64,000 nucleotides of DNA, taken from the NCBI RefSeq assembly GCF_023091745.1, contig NC_068926.1, positions 63,362,001 through 63,426,000 of the forward strand. Reading direction: 5' to 3'. The stretch comes from Budorcas taxicolor. Lineage: Eukaryota > Chordata > Mammalia > Artiodactyla > Bovidae. Both the position numbers and the translations under genes were made by a program. Under the pieces are notes generated by a model, which ran no database searches, was not told the origin of the DNA, and saw only the letters and a program-made list of their open reading frames with translations. Below, one piece after another: positions 1 to 9,857 of this stretch (the stretch's first letter is position 1; each line of letters begins with the position of its first letter).

Positions 1-30
1 AAATAAATAAAATTATATATATAAAAAAGA

Positions 31-146
31 ATACTGGAGTGGGTTGCCATTTCCTCCTCCAGGGGATCTTCCTGACCCAGAGATGGAACCCAAGTCTCCT
101 GTATTGGCAGGCAGATTCTTTACCACTGAGCCACTAGGGAACCCTT
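31..146 (-). repeat. Bov-tA SINE, antisense fragment
   Basis: The stretch reads as the reverse of the Bov-tA consensus: the 'ctggagtgggttgccatttcc' region, the 'ggggatcttcctgaccc' junction and the inverted tRNA-like head ending 'gagccactagggaaccc'. The BovA body is truncated at its 3' side by an AT-rich tract at the window edge. Confidence 0.85.
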
Positions 147-174
147 GCCTCCCACCCCCACTGTGATGCCGGTG

Positions 175-295
175 ATGTCATCCCAATTACACATGAGAAG
201 ACTGAGGGTTTGAGAGACAAGATTGTGACTCTAAGGTCACCCAGCTAGTGAGGGAAGAAGCCAAGAGTCAAGCCCACGCCTCGTGTCAAAATGTA
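175..295 (+). repeat. MIR-like SINE fragment
   Basis: It carries the ancient MIR core signature 'agaagactgagg' followed by 'ctaaggtcacccagctag' and a run matching the gene-side tail of MIR. It is diverged, as expected of a pre-placental element. Confidence 0.5.
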
Positions 296-419
296 TGGTT
301 TCTCACTTCTAAATCACATGGCTTCAGGCTCTGAGTGCTGGGGATGAGAGTTAAAAAGTAACATGGGCCTGCGGCTTCTAAACCCTTCCCTGCAGTGACT
401 GCTCCTAAAGGCAGAATTA

Positions 420-545
420 GAGCACTGAGCTTCGAGTCAGAAGTCCCAGTGTTAGTCTTGCCTGGACCACCAGCTTGCTGTGTGAACGTGGAAAGTTTCT
501 CACCCTCTCTGTGCCTCAGTTTCCTTAGTGTTTACAGGAAGGATT
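420..545 (+). repeat. MIR-like SINE fragment (5' half)
   Basis: The region holds 'gcttgctgtgtgaacgtgg' and 'ctctgtgcctcagtttcc', which are the typical MIR words for the 'gctgtgtgacc...cctcagtttcc' block. Coding-looking frames across it are accidental. Confidence 0.5.
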
Positions 546-618
546 GGCTGAGACTGTCTGCCTCCAGGACCTTTCATGTTGGGAAGCTGAAACTGGTGGA
601 TTGAATTAAGAACATGAA

Positions 619-884
619 GGGCTTCCCTAGTAGTCCAGTGGTTAAGGATCTGCCCTGCAATGTAGGGGACACCGGTTCGATCCCTAGTCCGGGAAGATTC
701 CCTACGCAGTGGGGCAGCTGAGCCCTTGTGCCACAATTGCTGAAGCCCGTGTGCCTAAAGCCTGTGCTTTGCAACCAGACAGGCCACTGTGGTTGAGAGG
801 TCCACGCAGCACAACTAGAGAAAGCCCTGGTGCAATAACAAAATCCCCAGTGCAGCCAAAAATAAAATAAATAAATAAATTTAA
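619..884 (+). repeat. CHR-type tRNA-Glu SINE, near full length
   Basis: It starts with the tRNA-derived head 'gggcttccctagtagtcc', keeps a B-box-like 'ggttcgatccct', continues through the CHR body ('cacaactagagaaagccc') and ends in a (AAAT)n tail. This is one of the long CHR copies; most others here are short head-only forms. Confidence 0.85.
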
Positions 885-1044
885 GAATATGTAGATTTTT
901 ACTTAATGAATGAGGGGGCACAAGCCACACATACAGGCAGGTAGCTGCCCCAGCAAGCTCCCCTGTAGGGTAATGAAACTCACGGGGCCATTGGGAAGAA
1001 AGACACAGTTTCAGTATACCCATACAGAGGAAGTGGAGTCATAA

Positions 1045-1245
1045 GATTTATTACTTATACAAACAGATAACTAACGAGGACCTACTGTACAGCTCAGGGA
1101 ACTCTACTTAACGCTCTGTGGTGACCGAAATGGGAAGGAAATGTCAAACAGAGTGGATAAATGTGTAGGTATAACTGCGTCCCTTTGCTGTACAGCGGAA
1201 ACTACATTCTAAAGCAACTGTACTCCAATAAAAATTCATTAAAAA
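1045..1245 (+). repeat. L1 LINE 3' end
   Basis: The words 'agctcagggaactctact', 'tttgctgtacagcgg' and the terminal 'ctccaataaaaatt' match the 3'UTR of artiodactyl L1 elements. Only the 3' end is present. Confidence 0.75.
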
Positions 1246-1499
1246 TTAATTTTAAAAAAGGCTTATTACTTACAGATCCCAGAAGCAAGGGGACTCAGTG
1301 AACTGGGGAGAGAGCAGACCTTCTCCCCAGGTCACAATTCAGCAGGACGCAGAACAGGGTAGAAAGCACTCAGTTCTTACAAGGTGATTGGGGCAGAGGT
1401 TACTAACGTTTCACAGGCTTAACTTTCAAGTGGTTATTTTATTTTATTTTTTAATTTAAAAAATCCATCTTGACTCTATATTTAAAAAAAACTTAAAAA

Positions 1500-1622
1500 A
1501 AAATTTCGTTATTTCTTTTGGCTGCATCGTGTGGCTGGTGGAATTTCTCTGACCAGGAATCGAATCTGTGTCCCCTGCAGTAGAAGTTCAGAGTCTTAAC
1601 CACTGGACCGCCGGTGAAGCCT
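1500..1622 (-). repeat. CHR-type SINE, antisense head
   Basis: Reverse-oriented CHR sequence: 'ggctgcatcgtgtggctggtgg', 'accaggaatcgaatctgtg' and 'taaccactggaccgcc' in the usual order, preceded by a T-rich tail. Confidence 0.8.
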
Positions 1623-1949
1623 AATAACTGGTTATTTTAAAAGGTCGCACCAGGAGAAGCAAAGCATAAACTTGCAGGGTGCCCAAAATTTATCTAAAGG
1701 TCCAGACTCTGGACTTTTGGTGTTAGCAGGATCATCATACTGTAAGGCACCTAGGCAGCAACTCAGAAAAAGAAAATTGTTTTTTTGTTTTTCCTCATTA
1801 TACCTCAAAAGTCATTTTTTCTCATCACACCTTTCTAGTTTTGACCCTCTTGGAGTATTATCCTAGTTAGGACCAGAGGTGACAAGAGGCAGCTGCTGAA
1901 AGGGCTTTGGGGAAATAAGGCTCAGTGGGGGCAGCCCAGAGTGGAGTAA

Positions 1950-2018
1950 AAAATCCCAGCTTCACCACCAGCTGTGTGACCTTCAGTAAGTCCTCACCTC
2001 CCTGATCTTCCATTTAAA
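1950..2018 (+). repeat. MIR-like fragment, short
   Basis: 'ccagctgtgtgaccttcagt' followed by 'cctcacctccctgatcttcc' matches the MIR 'gctgtgtgaccttgg' block. It is short, so the assignment is tentative. Confidence 0.4.
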
Positions 2019-2181
2019 AACAACAAAAACAAAAAAAAAAAAACGTTCCATTATCAAAAATTGTAAACATAAAAATAGAAAGAGAAAACAAAGAACATTT
2101 ATACTTCCGCCCCATCAGATTCAACAAGTCTAAACTTCTTGCCATGTTTGCTTCAACTAAGCCACTTTAAAGTAAATTACA

Positions 2182-2300
2182 GGGACTTCCCTGACTGTCC
2201 AGTAGTTAAGACATCACCTTCCAAGGCAGGGCATGCAGGTTCAATCCCTGACCTGGAACTAAGCCTCGAGACCAAAAAACCAAAACATAAAACAGAAGCA
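2182..2300 (+). repeat. CHR-type SINE
   Basis: Head 'gggacttccctgactgtcc', internal 'ggttcaatccctgacctgg' and an A-rich tail starting near 2268 identify a short CHR insertion in sense orientation. Confidence 0.8.
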
Positions 2301-2927
2301 ATATTGTAGCAAATTCAAGTCTTGAAAAACGGTCCACATCCAAAAATCTTAAAAAATAATAAAATAAATTCAGAAACTGAGGACCATTGTCCATAAATAC
2401 TTCAGCATTTATGTCCAACCAAAGAGAACATTTGCCCCCACAACCACAAAACTATTACACTTCAAAAAAAAATTCCCATATATATACATATAAAATCTAA
2501 CATTCTGGCCATATTGAAATTTTCCCAATTGTTTCCAAATTATATTCTCCGGATGGCCCATTCACACCAAGATTCAACCAGAGACCTTGCGTAGCATTTA
2601 GCCATTATAGATCTTGAGTCACTGAGTTTGCACTGTGCTCATCTGTAAACTGGGAAGACTAGTGCACACCTCAGAGGGTGTACAAATTAGAGACAGTACC
2701 TGAGAAGGGCTTAGGCAAGTGCATCCAAAATGTGCACTACTATTATCAGCTTCCTTACTCAACTTGCCCTGCTCCAGGCAGCAGTGTGTTGGGATGCTGT
2801 GTCTTGAGATGTCAGTAGCATAGACTAGGGATAATGAGGCAAGAGGTCCCTAGCATCCTCAGAGACATGGACCCATGGGTTGGGTTTTGCCCAGCCCTGG
2901 CTGGGAAATGGAGGGGACAAGTCCCAC
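2301..2927. other. No gene recognised; probable OASL intron 1
   Basis: AT-rich, unrecognised sequence with no supported exon. It lies directly downstream, on the minus strand, of the OASL-like exon 1 donor, so it is inferred to be intron. No OAS-family exon is visible anywhere between here and the left edge. Confidence 0.5.
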
Positions 2928-3119
2928 CTGGATCACCTTCAGCACCTTCTGGTCCAGCCCATGGTCCCCCTGGAAGTGCTGCTCCTTCAGGAACTTCTCC
3001 ACGGACCGCACAGCCTTCACCACGTCTTCTTTCCACTCCTTGATGTTAGGCTGGCACTGAGCCACAAAGGAGTTCAGCCTAGAAGCTAGGGTATCAAACA
3101 GCTCCAGGGATACTGCCAT
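2928..3119 (-). CDS. OASL: 2'-5'-oligoadenylate synthetase-like protein, coding exon 1
   Basis: This is a 192-nt, 64-codon open exon on the minus strand. The ATG at 3119 gives MAVSLELFDTLASRLNSF, and the exon ends in a clean donor (CAG|GTGGGA). Human OASL begins MALMQELYSTPASRLDSF and shares the pattern EWKE-V--AVR-VE-FL-and HFQG--GLDQ, with its exon break at the same place after the VLKVV/I-K/Q stretch. OASL proteins combine an OAS-like domain with two C-terminal ubiquitin-like domains and are interferon-induced antiviral factors that boost RIG-I signalling; none of those later parts is in view. Compared with human the exon lacks about three residues in two places, in frame. An upstream in-frame ATG six codons earlier is possible, but the chosen ATG aligns with the family start. 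Whether the locus is the functional OASL, a paralogue or a decayed copy cannot be decided from one exon. Confidence 0.75.
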
Positions 3120-3407
3120 CTGTCTTGAGAGTACCACTGGCGGCTAGGTATACAGCTATGCACCTACCTAGCTGCTGGCACACACCCCCTTCTTTAAGGA
3201 CACTCCTCTCCAGTACCCTGTGGAATAAAGGACCAGAGTGGAGAGGAAACCAAGGGTGTCCGGCTGACCTGGGGCTCCTCTTTATTGAGGCTGTGTACTG
3301 CGGCTGGCATGCCTCAGACACTGAGTGATGACTGGAAGATCAGGTGCCACCTTAATGGGTGTGGCTTTCAGTCACCCTTCCTGTGGCAGGTTTCGTGTCT
3401 CAACTGT

Positions 3408-3424
3408 TAGTTTTCTTTTTATAA
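3408..3424 (-). promoter_or_regulatory. Possible ISRE-like element upstream of OASL exon 1
   Basis: Read on the minus strand this is an A-rich stretch with an AAAAAGAAAACTAAC core, close to but not matching the interferon-response consensus GAAANNGAAA. It lies about 290 nt upstream of the OASL start codon, where such a site would be expected. The match is imperfect and may be chance. Confidence 0.22.
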
Positions 3425-3637
3425 GTTGCAAACTGACATTGGCTTGAGGATGGCCCTGGAAGAGGCAACTCCCCCAGTTGGATGGTATCCACCAATCCCA
3501 TCACCCTACGTTGTCATCCAAAACAGGCTGACAAAGAGCAGGGACTTGCTCTGGGTTGAGCAGAAGCATGGGAATTCTAGGGTCCCCAGTACAAACGCTG
3601 GAATTCCAGTCTGCCCTTTGTCAGACTCTTAACCTCT

Positions 3638-3920
3638 CTGCTGCTGCTGCTGCTGCTGCTGCTGCTAAGTCGCTTCAGTCGTGTCCGACTCTGTGCGACC
3701 CCATAGACGGCAGCCCGCCAGGCTCCCCCATCCCTGGGATTCTCCAGGCAAGAACACTGGAGTGGGTTGCCATTGCCTTCTCCAATGCATCAAAGTGAAA
3801 AGTGCAAGTGAAGTCGCTCAGTCGTGTCCGACTCTTCGCGATCCCATGGACTGCAGCCTACCAGGCTCCTCCATCCATGGGATTTTCCAGGCCAGAGTAC
3901 TGGAGTGGGGTGTCACTCTG
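3638..3920 (-). repeat. BovA2 SINE, antisense, with (CTG)9 microsatellite
   Basis: Nine CTG units (3638-3664) form the inverted (CAG)n tail, followed by two inverted BovA monomers joined by the 'aagtgaaaagtgcaagtgaag' linker. The dimer is the usual BovA2 structure. Confidence 0.88.
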
Positions 3921-4032
3921 ACCTTCACATAAATAATCCTTAAAATGGGTTTAGGAATAATACCTATCCCATAGGGTGTGTGGATTAAGCCTGAGAACAT
4001 TTAGAAGGGAAAGTGTTAAGCAAATGTACATA

Positions 4033-4155
4033 TTGGACTTCCCTGGCGGTCCAGTGGTCAAGACTCTGCGCTTCCAATGCAGAGGGCATGGGTTTAATTC
4101 CTGGCTGGGCAACTAGGATTCCACATGCTTCACGGCCAAAAGCAAAAAATATATG
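4033..4155 (+). repeat. CHR-type SINE, short
   Basis: 'ggacttccctggcggtccag' to 'cacggccaaaagcaaaaaat': the short head-plus-tail CHR form, with the 'cttccaatgcagagggca' segment that distinguishes it from Bov-tA. Confidence 0.85.
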
Positions 4156-4191
4156 CAAGTATTATTATTAGTTTACTATACATCTAGTGAG

Positions 4192-4396
4192 GCTTCCCAG
4201 GTGGCTCAGTGGTAAAGAACCTGCCTGCAAATGCAGGTGACATGGGTTCAGTCCCTGGGTTGGGAAGATCCCCTGCAGGAGGAAATGGCAACCCACTCCA
4301 GTGTGCATGCCTGGGAAATTCCATGGATGGAAGAGCCTGGTGGGCTACATTCCATGGGGATCACACGAGTTGGACACAACTTAGCGACTAAACCAT
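4192..4396 (+). repeat. Bov-tA SINE, full length
   Basis: The tRNA-like head 'ggcttcccaggtggctcag' is joined to one BovA monomer containing 'ggaaatggcaacccactcc' and ends 'cacaacttagcgactaaac'. Confidence 0.92.
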
Positions 4397-4742
4397 CTTC
4401 CATTCTACATGTGTGGATAGTGAGGGGTGATGGTATTTGGGAGGTCAGTCTCAAGTAAGGTGGTTAGGGAAGTTCTGAAAAGCAAATATTTGAGCAAAAC
4501 ATGAAGGAGGCAAAGAGTGAGCTGTATGTACGTCGGAGGAAATAATGGGAGAAGGGGCAGCAAGTACAAAGGCCCCGTGGTAGCAGTGTGCCTGGTGGGT
4601 GTGAAGAAAAGCAGTGTGATGGAAATGGGATGACCAAGGGGGGAAAGTGGTAGGGGATGAGGTTTGAGTAGTACAGAGTGGGGGGCAAATTGTGTAGGAT
4701 CTTGAAGACTACTAAGACTCTGGCTTTTACTCTGAATGAAAT

Positions 4743-4955
4743 GGGCTTCCCTGGTAGCTCAGATGGTAAAGAATCTGCCTGTAATGCAGGAGAGCCAGGT
4801 TTGATACCTGGGTCAGAAAGATCCCCTGGAGAAGGGAATGGCTACCCACTCCCGTATTCTTGTCTGGGAAATCCCAGGGACAGAGGAGCCTGGCAGGCCA
4901 CAGTTCATAGGGTGGCAAAGAGTCAGACATGACTGAGCAACTAGCTTTCACACTG
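4743..4955 (+). repeat. Bov-tA SINE, full length
   Basis: Starts 'gggcttccctggtagctcag' and ends 'catgactgagcaactagc'. A near-copy of the flanking words 'actctgaatgaaatgg' / 'cactgaatgaaatggg' occurs on both sides and looks like the target-site duplication. Confidence 0.92.
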
Positions 4956-5269
4956 AATGAAATGGGGAACCAAGGGGGAGTTCCAAGCAGAAGAGGGACA
5001 TGGTCGGACTTTTTACAGAATCACATTGGCTCCCGGTGGGAGGATTAGATTAAAAGTAGAGGGTGAGAGAGGTGGTAAGAGCAGAGCAAGAATTCATTAA
5101 GAAGCTACTGCAACAGTCCAAACGAGAGATGTGGTGGCTTGGATCAGAATATTAGCAGCGAAAGGGAGGGAGAAGTGGTATTATTATTTTTCTTATGGAA
5201 AATTTCAAACATTAACAAAAGTAGAATATAATGAATGTCTATGTGTCACCTCCCACTTCAACAATTATC

Positions 5270-5482
5270 AAAGTGAAAGTGAAGTTGCTCAGTTGTGTCG
5301 GACTCTTTTCGACCCAATGGGCTCTAACCCACCAGGCTCCTCTATCCATGGGATTTTCCAGGCAAGAATACTGGAGTGGGTTGCCATTTCCTTCTCCAGG
5401 GGATCTTCCTGACCCAGGGATCGAACTTGGGCCTTCCACATTGAGGGCAGACTTTACCATCTGAGCCACCAGGGAATCCCTT
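5270..5482 (-). repeat. Bov-tA SINE, antisense, full length
   Basis: Inverted BovA end 'agtgaagttgctcagttgtg' leads through 'ctggagtgggttgccatttc' to the inverted tRNA head 'ctgagccaccagggaatccc'. Confidence 0.92.
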
Positions 5483-5537
5483 CAACAATTATCAACCTAT
5501 AGACAATTTTTTATGTTTATTCAGGTCTTCTGCCCAT

Positions 5538-5660
5538 TTGTGTGTGTGTGTGTGTGTGTGTGGCCATGTGGCTTGCAGGATCTTAATTTCCCAATCAGGA
5601 ATAGAACCTCTGCAGTGGAAGCACAGAGTCCTGATTGCTGGGCCTCCAGAGAAGTCCCAA
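5538..5660 (-). repeat. CHR-type SINE, antisense, with (TG)n
   Basis: A (TG)12-like run at 5538-5562 abuts 'ggccatgtggcttgcagg' and 'gcctccagagaagtccc', an inverted CHR head. The dinucleotide run occupies the place of the usual poly-T tail. Confidence 0.8.
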
Positions 5661-5737
5661 TCTAGAGACAGTCTTTCTTGAATGATGTCCCCATCTCCCC
5701 TCTTGTGTTATTTGGAAGTGAATCCCAGACATCACGG

Positions 5738-5947
5738 AGGCTTCCCTGCAGGCTCAGTCAGTAAAGAATCTGCCTGTAATGCCAGAGATGCAGGTTCAAC
5801 CCCTGGACTGGGAAAATTCCCTGGAGAAGGAAATGGCAATCCACTCCAGTATCCTTGCCAGGAAAATCCCATGGACAGAGGGGCCTGGAGGGCTACAGAC
5901 CATAACCTTGCAAAGAGTTGGACACAACTGAGTGATTAAGCATAGGC
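5738..5947 (+). repeat. Bov-tA SINE
   Basis: 'aggcttccctgcaggctcag' head, 'ggaaatggcaatccactcc' body and 'ggacacaactgagtgatta' end; complete, with moderate divergence. Confidence 0.9.
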
Positions 5948-6639
5948 ACGCAGCGAAGACATATTTAGAGGCATGAGTCTGGATGACTTCAGCAAGGGAG
6001 TGACTGTAGAACAAGACGAGAAAAGGACTAAAGATTGAGCCCTGGAACACTTAATAATATTGGAGAAATGCAAGCATCCAGTAAACAAGAATGAGGCAGA
6101 TCGAGGGAGGTGGAAGAAAAATCAGGAGTGTATCTTGATAGCCAAGTAGAGATGCTGTTCTGGGAAACAGAAAGTGATCCACTGGGTCAAATGTCAGGCA
6201 AACCTGTGCTGACTTTGTCCCGAGGGCAGTGGCAAATCAGACCAGAGACCAGAGGAAAGGTTGCCACTCTGGGCAGATTGGCCTGGCTGCTTCTGCAGGG
6301 AGGGTGGACTGCAGGGGGCGAAGGTAGATATAGGCAGACATGTCAGGATGCTGAACTGTGGCCCAGGTGTCAGGGAAGGTGTGCTGGACTCAGCTGGAAG
6401 CACTGGAGGTGGGAGAAGGGATGGGATTTTAGGTCTACGTTGAAGGAAGGGAGGACAGGGTTTGGTGACTACAGGTAGGAGGTGAGGGAGAAGACAGGAT
6501 GGCTATCATCCTTCTGGCTTGGGTATCTGGGTTATGGGTGAAGGAATAGAGACAGGGCAGGAACAGAGACCCAGAGGTAGAGAACAGACCTGCGGGCATG
6601 GCTGGGGGCAGTGGTAAAAGAGGGGAATGAATTGGGAGA
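5948..6639. other. No gene recognised
   Basis: Purine-rich unique-looking sequence. Open frames of up to about 120-160 codons run across it, but they lack splice sites, family motifs or a poly(A) context, so I do not call them. Confidence 0.5.
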
Positions 6640-6888
6640 TTGGGCCTGACATACAGACACGACCATGTGTAAAACAGATGGCTAGTAGGAACCTGCTGAA
6701 TAACACAGGGAGCTCCGCTCTGCGCTCTGCGATGACCTAGATGGGAGGGATGAGCGCGAGTGGCGGGAGGGTGGGAGGCAGACTCAACAGTGAGGGATAT
6801 ATGAATGTCTATAGCTGATTCACGTTGTTGCACAGCAGAAACCAACACAATATTGTAAAGCAACTCTACCCCAGATGAAAAACAAACA
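6640..6888 (+). repeat. L1 LINE 3' end
   Basis: 'aacacagggagctccgctc', 'gcgatgacctagatggg', 'ttcacgttgttgcacagc' and 'acacaatattgtaaagcaa' occur in the order found at artiodactyl L1 3' ends. The tail is A-rich. Confidence 0.8.
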
Positions 6889-7559
6889 AAAACAAAGAGA
6901 GGAAGGTACAAGGAGGAATGAAAAGCGGGGAGGTCTAGAAGGGCAGCTATTTAAGCCAGAGAGCTTCAAACAGGTGTCCATATTGCTTAATGGTTCTGGT
7001 GAGTTCAGGAATCTAGGCTTGAGATGCACCCAAGAGGCTGCCAGTGATCATGATGGTTCAACTGTAGGGAGAGCTGGGAGCACAGGCCAGGTTGCGGGGG
7101 TGTTGAGTAGTAGGTTGGGTGAGGGGCATGAACACCAGGAATGGAGATAACCCTTTCAAGAACTTTGTTGTGAAAAGATGGAGAGAGACAGGGTGTGAAC
7201 TGGACGAAGTGGTGAGGTAAAGTCTGTTTAGTGTCTTAAATACCGTTTGTGGACAAATAAAATGAAAACCCTCAATCATGACACATTTCAGTGTAAACGT
7301 TACAACTGGCTAACCCCAAATGGAGAGAATCACATTTTTAGTTACATAAATTCTTAACATATCTAGATTTCCCAAGTTTGTTGGTGCTTGGTCCTTAAAC
7401 AGTCCTATATTACAATGGTTTAAATGACAAGAGCGGTTTTGCAAATGGTAGTCAACAATAAACTGGGATTCTAAACATTTGTCCAATGTTTATAATGACA
7501 GATAATGAGGTTCAAGGCAAAACAGAAAAGTTATTCAAGCAGTGAACATTCAGAGTTGA
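6889..7559. other. No gene recognised
   Basis: Mixed-composition sequence between two L1 fragments. I see no exon with paired splice sites, no recognisable repeat and no structured motif. Confidence 0.45.
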
Positions 7560-7670
7560 CATCTTAGTTTAAAAAAATTTTTTTAAAAATATAATTGATT
7601 TACAATGCTGTATTGGCTTCAGGTATACAACAAAGTGACTCAATAGTTTTACGGATTATTCTCCATTTAA
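7560..7670 (-). repeat. L1 LINE 3' fragment, antisense
   Basis: 'tgatttacaatgctgtattg', 'ttcaggtatacaacaaagtg' is the reverse of the L1 tail seen at 6640-6888. It is interrupted on its right by the Bov-tA copy at 7672. Confidence 0.65.
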
Positions 7671-7671
7671 A

Positions 7672-7898
7672 GGGCTTCCCTGGTGACTCAGTGGGTAAAG
7701 AATCCACTTTCAATGCTTTAGATGCAGGAGATGTGGGATCAATCCCTGGGTTGCGAAGATCCCCTGGAGGAGGGCCTGACAATCCACTCCAGAATTCTTG
7801 CCTGGAGAATTAGATGGACAGAGGAGCCTGGTAGACTACAGTCCATAGGATCACAAAGAGTCGGACATGACCAATCGACTTCACTTTCACTTTCTGTG
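7672..7898 (+). repeat. Bov-tA SINE inserted in L1
   Basis: Complete head and body ending 'cgacttcactttcac'. The L1 flank resumes near 7899 ('ggatagatatcagttttg'), so this SINE is younger than the L1 fragment. Confidence 0.9.
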
Positions 7899-7921
7899 CT
7901 GTAGGATAGATATCAGTTTTG

Positions 7922-8512
7922 TTCAGTTCAGTTGCTCAGTCATGTCTGACTCTTTTTGACCCCATGGAAGGATGCCAAGCTTTCCTGTTCATCACCAACT
8001 CCCAGAGCTTGCTCAAACTCATGGCCATTAAGTCGGTGATGTCATCCAACCATCTCATCCTCTGTCGTTCCCTTCTCCTCCCGCCTTCAATCTTTCTCAG
8101 CAACAGGGGCTTTTCCAATGAGTCAGTTCTTCACATCAGGTGGCCAAAGTATTAGAGTTTCAGCTTCAGCATCAGTCCTTCCAATGAATATTCAGGGTTG
8201 ATTTCCTTTAGGATGGACTGGTTGGATCTCCTTGCAGTCCAAAAAACTCTCAAGAGTCTTCCCCAACACCACAGTTCAAAGCATCAATTCTTCTGCGCTC
8301 AGCTTTCTTTATAGTTCAACTCTCACATCCATACATGACTACGGGAAAAACTATAGCTTTGACTAGATGGACCTTTGTTGGCAAAGTAATGTCTCTGCTT
8401 TTCAATATGCTGCCTGGGTTGGTCATAACTTTCCTTCCAAGGAGCAAGCGTCTTTTAATTTCGTGGCTGCAGTCACCACCTGCAGTGACTTTGGAGCCAA
8501 ATATAAAATAGA
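7922..8512 (-). mobile_element. BovB LINE 3' end, antisense
   Basis: Begins with the inverted tail 'gttcagttcagttgctcag' and runs through 590 nt of the C-terminal coding part and 3'UTR read backwards, to 'gactttggagcc'. It is 5'-truncated and broken by substitutions, so no long frame remains. Confidence 0.9.
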
Positions 8513-8526
8513 TATGTCCTTGTGCA

Positions 8527-8682
8527 TGCGTGTTGTTGCCTCAGTCGTGCCACTCTTTGCGACCCCATAGACTATATAGCCCGCCAGGCTTCTCTGTCCA
8601 TGGGACTCTCCAGGCATGAATACTGGCGTGGGTAGCCATTTCCTTCTCCAGGGGATCTTCCCAACCCAGGGAGCGAACCTGC
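8527..8682 (-). repeat. Bov-tA SINE fragment, antisense
   Basis: Inverted BovA body with 'ggcgtgggtagccatttcc' and 'gggagcgaacctgcgg'. The tRNA head is missing, so the copy is truncated at its 5' end. Confidence 0.85.
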
Positions 8683-9378
8683 GGGGCGAGGGTGGTGAAG
8701 GAGAACGAACTGACACCAACAGGTTCCCTGGCTTACTTCTCCCCAAGGGGGATGGGCGCGTGTCTTCCTCATATGGGGCAAGTGTAGGGGTGCGTCCAGG
8801 GGTCGGGCCAGAGGGGTGGCTCGGGTGTTTTGCCCACCCCTCTGGCGGTGGTGTGTGCAGGGACAGTGAGGTGGAATGGGCAGTACCCTGGTTTTGCTCC
8901 AGGCTCCTCAAAAGAGGCAGTTGGGTCTTTTTGACCTTTGGGTCCAGCATTTGCCCCAACTGCACCCGCAGGCAGTTATTTTCAGCCCTCTGCAGTTTCG
9001 CTGTATTTCGTTGCCTGAGGAGAGGTGTGTCCAGGAGCGAGCACTGGAGCCAAGTGTCCCAGGTCCCAGTCTGTCTCAGACTGTGTGTTGATTTTATGGT
9101 TTGTCAAAAGGCCACCCAGTTGAGCACGTTTCTATGGGGGTGGAGGAAGAGACAGTGGTTAGAAAGGGTGTGGGCTAGGTCTTAGGAAGGAGGAAGATAC
9201 ATAAAGAAGGGTTTTCTTTTCACTTGTATACCTCTAAATGCAAACCCTGAGACAATGATTTGCATAAGACTTGTTTTAGGAAATGATCCCAAGGGACAGG
9301 TGTGGGGGACTGAGAAGGAGGGAAAACCAATCCAAGAAATATCAAAAACTCGATCACTATCGCGGGCCGCTGAGGCTT
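8683..9378. other. No gene recognised
   Basis: Moderately GC-rich unrecognised sequence upstream of an LTR. It could be leftover proviral or unique sequence. I see no polypurine tract or retroviral coding motif next to the LTR, so I make no assignment. Confidence 0.45.
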
Positions 9379-9857
9379 TGTTAGGGTAAGCACACTGACT
9401 GAAACCGCCCACCCTGGCCAGGCACCATAGTGACGAATTGGATGAGTTGTTTGACAGGAGGTCCTGGTAAGGAACACAGAGCTAATAAACCACCACCAAG
9501 CAGGAGAGCTCAGGAAAGGTCTAAAAGGGACACCACGTGTCCAACCACCTCCCAGAATCCTAATCGTTGGCATCCATCTTGGCTGAACAAGGCAAGTACC
9601 ACCAGGAAGGACTCTGAGTCAGAATGATTGGCTAAAAACAACCTGGAAACTAATCCCATCAACATAAAACCTGAGACTGTGAGCCACATGGCAGAGCAGT
9701 TCTCCTGGCTTCCCTTACCCTGCTGTTCTCAGTCTGGGCGTCCCTTCCCAATAGTCTCTTGCTTTGTCAGCATATGTATCTCCTTGGGCAATTCATTTCC
9801 AAGTGTTAGACAAGAGCCCACTTTTGGGCCTTGGAAGTGGTTCCACTTCCTGCAACA
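9379..9857 (+). mobile_element. Solo ERV LTR (family shared with 18867-19350)
   Basis: The element begins TGTTAGGG and ends CTGCAACA, the TG...CA form of an LTR, over 479 bp. It aligns along its whole length with the reverse complement of 18867-19350. The poly(A) signal that is AATAAA in the other copy is AATAGT here (9750-9755), suggesting decay. Flanks 'gctt' and 'gttt' could be a 4-bp target-site duplication with one mismatch, which would fit a class I element. No primer-binding site or coding region adjoins it, so it is called a solo LTR. Confidence 0.82.

Noticed and set aside
619..700. tRNA genes suggested by tRNA-like heads with B-box sequences
   Set aside because: These are tRNA-derived SINE heads (CHR and Bov-tA) attached to SINE bodies and tails, not functional tRNA genes.
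574..1023. 149-codon minus-strand frame
   Set aside because: It is mostly the reverse of a CHR SINE, which by nature keeps open frames.
3638..3664. CTG repeat as a possible coding or disease-type expansion
   Set aside because: It is the inverted (CAG)n tail of a BovA2 SINE, outside any exon, and only nine units long.
6435..6911. 158-codon minus-strand frame
   Set aside because: Overlaps the reverse of an L1 3' end; composition and content are not protein-like.
8423..8965. 180-codon minus-strand frame
   Set aside because: It runs through antisense BovB and BovA repeat sequence and into unassigned DNA, without splice sites or a coherent domain.
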